From positions 1 to 5,532 of the forward strand of contig SCVT01000403.1 in assembly GCA_004296815.1 (NCBI GenBank): a stretch of DNA of 5,532 nt, in the 5' to 3' direction. The DNA is from Reyranella sp. GTDB taxonomy: Bacteria; Pseudomonadota; Alphaproteobacteria; Reyranellales; Reyranellaceae. The notes beneath the pieces were generated by a model. The model searched no databases. It was given only the letters and a program-made list of their open reading frames with translations, and had not been told where the DNA came from. This document shows, one piece after another, positions 1 to 5,341 of the stretch. A program made the position numbers and the translations under genes. Each line of letters starts with the position of its first letter. The stretch's first letter is position 1.

Positions 1-1
1 C

Positions 2-298
2 CTCTACGGGCCGCTGATGGACGACCGGTCGCGGCGTCTCACCGAGGGCATGGCCGAAGGCTACGGCCGCGAGATGGCGCAGAACGTGTTCGGCGAGCTG
101 CGCAAGATGGGCGGCGTGCGTCCGCCGCGCGAGTTCGTGTTCATGGACCGCGCCGCGATCGGGCTGGGCTCGGTGTTCATCCACCTGCGCGCCTCGATCA
201 ACTGGCACCGGCTGTTCGAGGGCATGATCGAGGGCTTCGACATCGACGGCCTCACGGCACGACAGGACGCGGCACTGAAGGAGGCGGGGCTGCAGTGA
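2..298 (+). CDS. ABC1/AarF/UbiB-family kinase-like protein, C-terminal end (5' end outside window)
   Basis: This is the last 98 residues of a protein whose start lies before the window; the frame is open from base 2 to the TGA at 296-298. The segment PPREFVFMDRAAIGLGSVFIHL followed by RASINWHRLFEGMIEGF resembles the C-terminal tail of bacterial AarF/ABC1/UbiB proteins, where an aromatic-rich FMDR stretch is followed by a helix with LRA..NW.RLFE. Family members are atypical kinase/ATPase-like proteins; the best known (UbiB/COQ8) support ubiquinone biosynthesis at the membrane, but many paralogues have no assigned substrate. The ATP-binding and catalytic motifs would lie upstream, so activity cannot be judged. 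The stop overlaps the GTG start of the next gene, which suggests a shared transcript. An internal ATG at 17 is in frame but is not the likely start, because the family is several hundred residues long. The assignment rests only on the tail. Confidence 0.8.
   Translation, partial: LYGPLMDDRSRRLTEGMAEGYGREMAQNVFGELRKMGGVRPPREFVFMDRAAIGLGSVFIHLRASINWHRLFEGMIEGFDIDGLTARQDAALKEAGLQ
278..284 (+). promoter_or_regulatory. Strong Shine-Dalgarno site for the SDR gene
   Basis: AAGGAGG lies 10 bases before the GTG at 295 and inside the end of the ABC1 reading frame. It is close to the full anti-16S complement. It supports GTG 295 as the true start of the next gene and supports independent or coupled re-initiation at the GTGA overlap. 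Confidence 0.75.
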
Positions 299-1212
299 AC
301 ATCCTGGTGACGGGCTCGTCGGGCTGGCTCGGCCAGACCCTGGTGCCCCGGCTTGCGCGCGACGGACACAAGGTGATCGGGCTCGATCCCGAGGCCGGCG
401 CCACGACGAGCGTCGTGGGCTCGGTGGTCGACCGCGCGCTAGTGCGCCGCATCATCCGTGACGAGGGCATCGAGGCGATCGTGCATGCCGCGGCACGCCA
501 CAAACCGCACATCGAGACCCACGACAATTCGGAGTTCGTGGCGGTGAACGTGCAGGGCACGCTCAACCTTCTGGAAGAGGCCGTGGCACCCGGCTCGAAG
601 GTCGACCGGTTCGTGTTCACCTCGACGACGTCGCTGATGATCTCGCAGCAGATCCGCGACGGGAAGGCGGGTGGCGCGAGAGAAGCGGTCTGGATCGACG
701 AGACCATGACGCCTCTGAAGCCGCGCAACATCTATGGTGTCACCAAGCTTGCGGCCGAGGAGCTGTGCCGGCTGTTCAACCATCTTCACAAGCTGCCGAT
801 CCTGGTGCTGCGCACCTCGCGCTTCTTCCCCGAGGAGGACGACATGGCGCACGCCATCGCGCAGTCCGGCGAGAACACCAAGGCCAACGAGTTCCTGTTC
901 CGGCGCCTCTCGGTCGAGGATGCGGCCGAAGCGCATGTCGTGGCGCTCGCGAAGGCGAAGGACGTGGGCTTCGATACGTTCATCATCTCGGCCGCCACGC
1001 CGTTCAACCGCGAGGATGGTCGCGAGCTGATCGCCGACGCGCCATCGGTCGTGGCGCGCTATTTCCCGGAGTATCGCTCGCTCTACGAGGCGCGCGGCTG
1101 GACGATGTTCGACACGATCGACCGCGTCTACGACTCCAGCAAGGCGACGCGCGTGCTGGGCTTTGCGTGCCGCACCAACTTCCGCGAGATCCTCGAAGGG
1201 CTGAGGCGCTAG
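295..1212 (+). CDS. NAD-dependent epimerase/dehydratase-like oxidoreductase (extended SDR family)
   Basis: A 305-residue protein with extended-SDR architecture and the usual length for that group. The N-terminus carries the Rossmann dinucleotide motif TGSSGWLG (G7, G10, G13). Asp31 at the end of the second strand (VIGLD) suggests NAD(H) rather than NADP(H). Other visible motifs are HAAA at 64-67, NVQGT at 85-89, a probable catalytic Thr111 in FTSTTS, and the YxxxK pair Tyr147/Lys151 in NIYGVTK. The C-terminus (RVYDSSKATRVLGF followed by FREILEGLR) matches NDP-sugar epimerase-like proteins. A longer loop than usual separates the Thr region from Tyr147. The enzyme is cytosolic; its substrate cannot be read from sequence, and sugar nucleotides or other hydroxyl/keto compounds are possible. 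The GTG start is chosen because it gives a complete Rossmann motif, follows a good ribosome site and overlaps the ABC1 stop by four bases. The TAG stop shares a CTAG with the converging HAD gene. Confidence 0.9.
   Translation: MNILVTGSSGWLGQTLVPRLARDGHKVIGLDPEAGATTSVVGSVVDRALVRRIIRDEGIEAIVHAAARHKPHIETHDNSEFVAVNVQGTLNLLEEAVAPGSKVDRFVFTSTTSLMISQQIRDGKAGGAREAVWIDETMTPLKPRNIYGVTKLAAEELCRLFNHLHKLPILVLRTSRFFPEEDDMAHAIAQSGENTKANEFLFRRLSVEDAAEAHVVALAKAKDVGFDTFIISAATPFNREDGRELIADAPSVVARYFPEYRSLYEARGWTMFDTIDRVYDSSKATRVLGFACRTNFREILEGLRR
1209..1212. other. Shared CTAG double stop between converging SDR and HAD genes
   Basis: The palindrome CTAG holds the TAG stop of the + strand SDR gene (1210-1212) and, on the opposite strand, the TAG stop of the HAD gene (1211-1209). 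The two coding regions overlap by exactly these four bases, leaving no room for an intergenic terminator. I see no G+C hairpin followed by a T run on either strand here. Confidence 0.9.
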
Positions 1213-1874
1213 CGCGCGGCCAGGACGAGCGTGCGTACTGCGTGCAGGTCGCGGACGACGAAAGTGCAGAGAGACTTGATCTCGTCGGTGGCCTCCAGCA
1301 GGTCCGGCACCATGATAGTCATCATCCCGGCCGCCGCGGCGGAACGGACACCGTTGTGCGAATCTTCCAGAGCGAGGCAAAGCGTGGGATCGACGCCGAG
1401 CTGCTTGGCCGCCAGCAGGTAAGGGTCGGGTGCGGGCTTGCCGGCGGCGTAGTCGCCGTGCGCCACGATGTGGTGGAAGCGCGCGCGTAGGTCGTGTGCG
1501 CCGAGATGGTGCTGCACCGTCTTGTGTGAGGACGAGGTCGCGATGCCACGCGGCAGCTTGAGCGCGTCGAGGGCATCCAGGAGCTCGTGGACGCCGGGCT
1601 TCACCGCCAGCCGCGTCTCGACGATCATGGCGAAGTGCCGGCCCCAGGTCGCCAGCAGCTCATCGACAGGAAAGGTGCTGCCGTACTGATCCAGGAGGAA
1701 GGCGCGGGTCTGCGCGAGCGGACGGCCGATCATGGTGCGGAAGACGGCGGGCGTCATGTCATGGCCGAGCTCGCTCGCCGCCGACATGATCGCGTCCTGG
1801 TAGAGAGATTCGGTGTCGAACAGCAGGCCGTCCAGATCGAAGATGACGGCCGCCGGGCGCCGCGGCAGCTCCAC
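1209..1874 (-). CDS. HAD-superfamily phosphatase (subfamily IA, beta-phosphoglucomutase/phosphoglycolate phosphatase-like)
   Basis: A 221-residue protein of typical length for HAD subfamily IA with a small helical cap. Motif I is DLDGLLFDTE, with nucleophile Asp13 and acid/base Asp15. Motif II is TSSS at 113-116. Motif III/IV is GKPAPDPY (Lys146) followed by ALEDS (Glu170, Asp171) and NGVRSAAAAGM. All core catalytic residues are present, so a Mg-dependent phosphomonoesterase or phosphomutase is expected in the cytosol. The substrate is unknown; sugar phosphates or 2-phosphoglycolate are typical. The GTG start at 1874 puts motif I at the normal distance from the N-terminus, follows GAAGGTG eight bases upstream and shares one base with the TAG stop of the ThDP enzyme gene (TAGTG). 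The same frame stays open much further upstream, but that part is antisense-free shadow of the ThDP gene and has no HAD similarity. Confidence 0.9.
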   Translation of the reverse strand: MELPRRPAAVIFDLDGLLFDTESLYQDAIMSAASELGHDMTPAVFRTMIGRPLAQTRAFLLDQYGSTFPVDELLATWGRHFAMIVETRLAVKPGVHELLDALDALKLPRGIATSSSHKTVQHHLGAHDLRARFHHIVAHGDYAAGKPAPDPYLLAAKQLGVDPTLCLALEDSHNGVRSAAAAGMMTIMVPDLLEATDEIKSLCTFVVRDLHAVRTLVLAAR

Positions 1875-3499
1875 TAGCCGCGCACCTTCGGCATCATGAT
1901 CATGTCCCACGGGCTCGGCACGTCGCCGTGCGGGACCCAGACGAGGGCGGGGGCGTTCAGCGCAAAGGCCTTGTGCAGCGCGTCCTCGAGCTGCCTGGCA
2001 TCGAGTGCCTTGAAGGAGGCGATGCCGAAGGAGTCGGCCAGCTTGCCGAAGTCGGGATTGTGCAGGTCGGAGGCGATCAGCCGGTTGCCGTAGTGCTGCT
2101 GCTGGATGCGCTTCACGTTGCCGAACGAGCCGTTGTCGAACACGACGACCACGACCGCGAGATTGTGGCGCGCGGCGGTCGCAAGCTCGCCCACCTGGTA
2201 CATGAAGCCGCCGTCGCCCGCGATCGCCAGCACCTTCCGGTCGGGCATCGCGGCCTTGGCGCCGAGCGCGGTGCCGTAGCCCCAGCCGAGATTGTCCTGG
2301 TAGCCCGGCGACAGATAGGTGCGCGGCACCTCGACGGGGAAGGCGACGCGCGAGGCGAAGCCCATCTGCGAGACCTCGTCGACGAAGATGCCGTCCTTGG
2401 GCAGTGCGTTGCGGATGGCCTTGAGGAAGGAGACCTGTGGCTCCAGTCGCGACAGGCGCTCGGCCAGCCAGTCGCGGTGCCCCTTCAGCTCGGCGGCGCG
2501 CGAGGTGCGCTGGCGATTGTGCTTCGGGAGCGCAGCGATCAGCGCGCGGAGCTGCACGACGGCGTCGCCCACGAGGGCGGCATCGGGCTTGCGGAAACGG
2601 TCGGGCTCGTCGGGATCGATGTCGACGCGGACGACCTTGAGGTTGGCGTCGATGCCCCAGCTCCCGTTCTGGATGAAGAAGCGCGTGCCGACCGCGAGCA
2701 CGGCGTCGGCCTCCTTCCACAGGCGGTGGCCGACCGGCATGTCGACGGCGAGGCGGTGCGAGGAGGGGATGATGCCACGGCCGCGGCGGTAGGAGCTGAC
2801 CGGCGCCTCGAGCATCTCGGCGAGCTTGATGACCTCGGCACTGGCGTCGATCGCGCCGCCGCCCAGCACGATGATCGGGCGCTCGGCGGCGCCCAGGAAT
2901 TTGGCGGCGGCCTCGATCGCCTGGTCGTCGACGACCTCCGGCGGCAGGGGCAACGGCGCATCGGGGATCGCGACCTCGGCGCGCTTGGCCCAGGTGTCGA
3001 GCGCGCATTCCAGCGCCACGGGACGCGGACGGCCCGACGTCGCCTGCCAGATCGCCTGGCTGACGAGCGTCGGTGCCTCCTGCGGGCTCCTGATGCGCTC
3101 GGCCCACTTGGTGATGTGGCGCATGAGGCCCAACTGATCGTGGATCTCGTGCAGATGGCCGTGGCCGCGGTCGATGTCGGCCTGCGGGATCTGGCCGACC
3201 AGGCCGATCACCGGAGCGTTCATGCCGTAGGCGGTGAGGAGGGCGGCGCCGGCGTTCAGCAGGCCGGGGCCGGGCACGACGCCGAAGGCCTGCGGCTTGC
3301 CCGTCGCGAGGGCGGCGCCCAGCGCCATGTAGGCCGCGGTCTGCTCGTGGCGCGGATGGAGGACCCGCAGCCGATCCGAAGCATGATAGAAGGCGTCGAA
3401 GAGTGGATCCTGATGCAGGCCGGGCAGGGCGTACACCGTGTCGAGGCCATGGCGCAGAAGGGTTTCGACGGTGGCTTCGGCAGTGCTGAGACGGGGCAT
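1874..3499 (-). CDS. Acetolactate-synthase-like thiamine-diphosphate-dependent enzyme
   Basis: A 541-residue protein with the three-domain plan of the acetolactate synthase/pyruvate oxidase group. The N-terminal pyrimidine-binding domain (about 1-165) has the cofactor-activating Glu52 in RHEQTAAYMA and the GPG loop at 77-79. The middle Rossmann-like domain (about 192-320) includes RPIIVLGGGAI. The C-terminal diphosphate-binding domain (about 355-525) has the metal/ThDP motif GDG at 428-430, ending in DNGSFGN with Asn456. It should decarboxylate a 2-keto acid and either ligate or release the product. Where acetohydroxyacid synthases usually have Met and Trp after the NN motif (LGMVRQWQ), this protein has Asn461 and Ile465, and no small regulatory subunit gene is adjacent. 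A true branched-chain role is therefore doubtful. ATG 3499 gives a normal N-terminus; the only ribosome-site-like sequence is a weak AGAGAG five bases upstream. The HAD gene follows as a coupled second gene. Confidence 0.9.
   Translation of the reverse strand: MPRLSTAEATVETLLRHGLDTVYALPGLHQDPLFDAFYHASDRLRVLHPRHEQTAAYMALGAALATGKPQAFGVVPGPGLLNAGAALLTAYGMNAPVIGLVGQIPQADIDRGHGHLHEIHDQLGLMRHITKWAERIRSPQEAPTLVSQAIWQATSGRPRPVALECALDTWAKRAEVAIPDAPLPLPPEVVDDQAIEAAAKFLGAAERPIIVLGGGAIDASAEVIKLAEMLEAPVSSYRRGRGIIPSSHRLAVDMPVGHRLWKEADAVLAVGTRFFIQNGSWGIDANLKVVRVDIDPDEPDRFRKPDAALVGDAVVQLRALIAALPKHNRQRTSRAAELKGHRDWLAERLSRLEPQVSFLKAIRNALPKDGIFVDEVSQMGFASRVAFPVEVPRTYLSPGYQDNLGWGYGTALGAKAAMPDRKVLAIAGDGGFMYQVGELATAARHNLAVVVVVFDNGSFGNVKRIQQQHYGNRLIASDLHNPDFGKLADSFGIASFKALDARQLEDALHKAFALNAPALVWVPHGDVPSPWDMIMMPKVRG
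1883..1889 (-). promoter_or_regulatory. Shine-Dalgarno site for the HAD gene
   Basis: GAAGGTG on the minus strand lies within the last codons of the ThDP enzyme gene and ends eight bases before the GTG at 1874. Position and spacing favour this GTG as the HAD start and support coupled translation across the TAGTG junction. Confidence 0.55.
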
Positions 3500-3538
3500 G
3501 CTGGCTCTCTATAGGCGGGCGGAGAACGGATCAAGGCG
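3500..3538. promoter_or_regulatory. 39-base divergent intergenic region with palindromic CTATAG
   Basis: This is the only gap between the ThDP enzyme gene (left, minus) and the SanA-like gene (right, plus). It contains the palindrome CTATAG at 3509-3514, readable as a -10 element on both strands: TATAGA on the minus strand (3513-3508) and TATAGG on the plus strand (3510-3515). On the minus strand TTGATC (3534-3529) is a -35-like match, but its spacing is only 15 bases. On the plus strand CTGAGA (3486-3491) is a weak -35-like match 18 bases away, inside the ThDP gene. GGAG at 3521-3524 could act as a distant ribosome site for the + gene. The promoter reading is inference from short matches. 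Confidence 0.35.
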
Positions 3539-4195
3539 ATGCGGTTGATGCTGTACGTGTTGCTGGCGCTGGGCGCCGCCGCGCTGATCCTCTCGCTGCT
3601 GTCGTGGCTGGCCGAACGCAGCCTCGAGCGCTTCGCCGCCGCCTACATCGTCGACGATCCCGCCAGGCTGCCCGACGTCGAGGTGGCGCTGGTGCTGGGC
3701 GCGGCGCCGATCGGGCCCGAGGGTGGGCCCAACCGCTACTTTGAATATCGGCTCGATGCCGCAGCGGCCCTCTACAAGGCAGGAAAGGTCAAGTTCCTGC
3801 TGGTGAGCGGCGACAACCGTCGGCCCGACTACGACGAGCCGACAGCGATGCGTGCCGGGCTCATCAAGCGCGGCGTGCCGGCCGAGGCGATCTATCGCGA
3901 CTTCGCCGGCGTGCGCACGCGCGACTCGATCCTGCGGGCGGAGATGGTGTTCGGGCAGAAACGCGTCGTCATCGTCTCGCAACGCTTTCATCTCACACGG
4001 GCGATCTTCCTCGCGCGAGAGGAAGGTATCGAAGCCTGGGGTTTCGAGTCACGCGACGTGGCGCGGGCCTACAGCCTGCTCACCGAGCTGCGCCGCTATC
4101 CCTCGGCGCTGCGCGCCTACTGGGACGTCTGGTTCGATACACCGCCCAAGCACGGCGGCCCGAAGATCGTGATCGGCAGGGACCCGGCGAACTAG
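3539..4195 (+). CDS. sanA: SanA/YdcF-type DUF218 membrane-anchored protein
   Basis: A 218-residue protein. Residues about 4-24 form a hydrophobic segment followed by a charged stretch, consistent with an uncleaved signal anchor that places the rest in the periplasm. The DUF218 domain spans about 48-200: VALVLGAAP at 49-57, GPNRYFEYRLDAAAALY at 63-79, VSGDN at 89-93, the YDEP motif at 98-101, AGVRTRDSILRAE at 123-135 and IVSQRFHLTRAIFLA at 145-159. This order and wording match SanA, a protein linked in enterobacteria to envelope barrier function and vancomycin exclusion at high temperature; its biochemical activity is not established. An alternative ATG at 3548, nine bases downstream, is better spaced from AAGG at 3533-3536, so the protein may be three residues shorter. 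It is divergent from the ThDP enzyme gene and its TAG stop overlaps the hydroxyacid dehydrogenase gene. I see no functional link to its neighbours. Confidence 0.87.
   Translation: MRLMLYVLLALGAAALILSLLSWLAERSLERFAAAYIVDDPARLPDVEVALVLGAAPIGPEGGPNRYFEYRLDAAAALYKAGKVKFLLVSGDNRRPDYDEPTAMRAGLIKRGVPAEAIYRDFAGVRTRDSILRAEMVFGQKRVVIVSQRFHLTRAIFLAREEGIEAWGFESRDVARAYSLLTELRRYPSALRAYWDVWFDTPPKHGGPKIVIGRDPAN
4192..4195. other. Shared CTAG double stop between converging SanA-like and dehydrogenase genes
   Basis: CTAG again carries both stops: TAG at 4193-4195 for the + strand SanA-like gene and TAG at 4194-4192 for the - strand dehydrogenase. The genes overlap by exactly four bases, as at 1209-1212, with no terminator hairpin visible between them. 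Confidence 0.9.
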
Positions 4196-5199
4196 CGCGG
4201 CTTCGGGGCGTCGTGCGACTCGGCCCAATCGCGGAACTCCGGCACGGGCGAGGCGACGGGCTTGCCGGCGAAGTGGCTCTGGAGGTTGAGGCAGACGAGC
4301 GACGTCATGCGGCGCTGGGCATGCTCGGTGCCGCCGCCGAAGTGCGGCGTCATCACCAGCTTGTCGAGGCCCAGCAGCTCGGTGCCCTCGTAGGGCTCCT
4401 CGTCGAACACGTCGAGGGCCGCGCCTTCGATGATGTCGGTGCGCAGCGCGTGGGCCAGAGCCGCCTCGTCGACCGCCCAGCCGCGCGAGATGTTGACCAC
4501 GTGGCCGCGCGGCCCCAGCGCCTTCAGGACATCGGCGTTGATGATGTGCCGGTTGGAGGCGTTCGAGCGCAGGCAGACGATCAGGTAGTCGCACCAGGCC
4601 GCGAGCTTCATCACGTCGGGGAAGTACAGGAAGTCGACGTCGCTGCGCTTGTTGCGATTGCAGTAGCCGATCTCGACGTCGAAGCCCTTGATGCGCTTGG
4701 CGAACTCCAGGCCGATGGCGCCCAGCCCCAGGATGCCGACCTTGCCGCCGGTCAGGCCGGCGATGGCGCCGAAGCGGTTGGGAATGCGCTGCTTCCACTC
4801 GCCGCGACGGATCATCTTGTCGGCGCGCACCAGGCGGCGGGTCGAAGCGAGCAGGATGCCGAGCGCCAGCTCGGCGACGTCGGGCGCGTTGGCGTCGGCA
4901 CCGTGCGTGACCATGATGCCGCGCTTGCGGGCCGCTTCGAGATCGACGCGCTCGTAGCCGGTGCCATAGCAGCAGAAGAGCGAAAGCCGCGGCAGGGCAG
5001 CCATCATCGCATCCGATATGCCGACGCTGCCGGTGCTGACGATCGCCTGCACGGTTTCGGCCGCACCGGGCGGAATGTCGGCCACGGTGGGGGTGGGATT
5101 GACCATGTGGCCCACGATGTCGCCGTGCTCGGAGAAGGCCGCCAGGGCGATCTTGGTGAAATGGAAGCCGGTGAGGAGGGCGGGGCGCGAAGCTGGCAT
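4192..5199 (-). CDS. D-2-hydroxyacid dehydrogenase (glyoxylate/hydroxypyruvate reductase-like)
   Basis: A 335-residue protein of normal family length. The substrate-binding half contains CCYGTGYERVDLEAARKRGI (77-95 region), equivalent to the conserved G.GYD.VDL.AA..RGI segment. The nucleotide-binding half has GLGAIG (158-163). Cys-Asn-Arg at 180-182 with Lys184 and Arg185 replaces the acidic residue found in NADH-preferring members, which points to NADP(H). The catalytic set is complete: Arg239 in NISRG, Glu268 in DVFDEEP and His286 in TPHFGGGT. The likely reaction is NADPH-dependent reduction of glyoxylate, hydroxypyruvate or a related 2-keto acid in the cytosol. ATG 5199 is preferred because family similarity begins just after it. 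An in-frame ATG at 5241 would add 14 residues (MRFNPAATHVILWS) without family similarity. Neither start has a good ribosome site. The gene is divergent from the transhydrogenase gene. Confidence 0.9.
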   Translation of the reverse strand: MPASRPALLTGFHFTKIALAAFSEHGDIVGHMVNPTPTVADIPPGAAETVQAIVSTGSVGISDAMMAALPRLSLFCCYGTGYERVDLEAARKRGIMVTHGADANAPDVAELALGILLASTRRLVRADKMIRRGEWKQRIPNRFGAIAGLTGGKVGILGLGAIGLEFAKRIKGFDVEIGYCNRNKRSDVDFLYFPDVMKLAAWCDYLIVCLRSNASNRHIINADVLKALGPRGHVVNISRGWAVDEAALAHALRTDIIEGAALDVFDEEPYEGTELLGLDKLVMTPHFGGGTEHAQRRMTSLVCLNLQSHFAGKPVASPVPEFRDWAESHDAPKPR

Positions 5200-5341
5200 G
5201 GACCAAAGTATGACGTGCGTTGCAGCAGGGTTAAATCGCATTGTCCCGCGCGGCGAAAAAGCGGTTGGCAAAGGATACCCGGCTCGGCAAGGTGCGGCGC
5301 ACGAGCAGTGTTCCCGCGTTCCACCCGATCCGAAGCGCTCC
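5200..5341. other. 142-base divergent intergenic region
   Basis: The gap between the dehydrogenase and transhydrogenase genes is noticeably richer in A/T patches than the coding DNA, for example around 5230-5236 and 5255-5260. It should hold the promoters of both genes. For the + strand gene I found no convincing -35/-10 pair: TTGGCA at 5265-5270 has no good partner. A short palindrome CCGCGCGG at 5246-5253 has no T run that would make it a terminator. A possible minus-strand promoter is listed separately. Confidence 0.6.
5207..5235 (-). promoter_or_regulatory. Possible promoter of the dehydrogenase gene, giving a leaderless message
   Basis: Read on the minus strand, TTTAAC (5235-5230) and CATACT (5212-5207) are separated by 17 bases. 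They match the -35 consensus at three of six and the -10 consensus at four of six positions. The -10 ends seven bases before the ATG at 5199, so transcription would begin at or next to the start codon. That would fit the lack of a ribosome site there. The matches are weak. Confidence 0.25.

Noticed and set aside
1875..3107. Possible ThDP-HAD fusion protein: the HAD frame stays open far upstream on the minus strand
   Set aside because: The upstream part is in a different frame from the ThDP enzyme and reads as Arg/Gly/Ala-rich shadow. The ThDP frame ends with its own TAG and the HAD has a well-placed GTG and ribosome site, so this is an overlap, not a fusion.
1209..3499. Phosphonate pathway (phosphonopyruvate decarboxylase plus phosphonoacetaldehyde hydrolase) as an explanation for the ThDP-HAD pair
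   Set aside because: The HAD protein has the DLDGLLFDTE motif of beta-phosphoglucomutase/phosphoglycolate phosphatase-like enzymes, not the phosphonatase pattern, and no other phosphonate gene is present.
1928..3514. A 528-codon open frame on the + strand, antisense across nearly the whole ThDP enzyme gene
   Set aside because: It is rich in Arg, Gly, Ala, Val and Asp with no recognisable motif. Long antisense frames are expected opposite high-G+C genes, and the minus-strand frame carries a complete, well-conserved ThDP enzyme.
5244..5262. G+C palindrome CCGCGCGG next to an A run as a terminator on the minus strand
   Set aside because: The palindrome has no loop for a stable hairpin. On the minus strand the T run precedes it instead of following, and it lies upstream of both divergent genes.
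5261..5285. Sigma-54-like promoter at GGTTGGCAAAGG before the transhydrogenase gene
   Set aside because: The -24-like TTGGCA is present, but no TGC element lies at the required -12 spacing.
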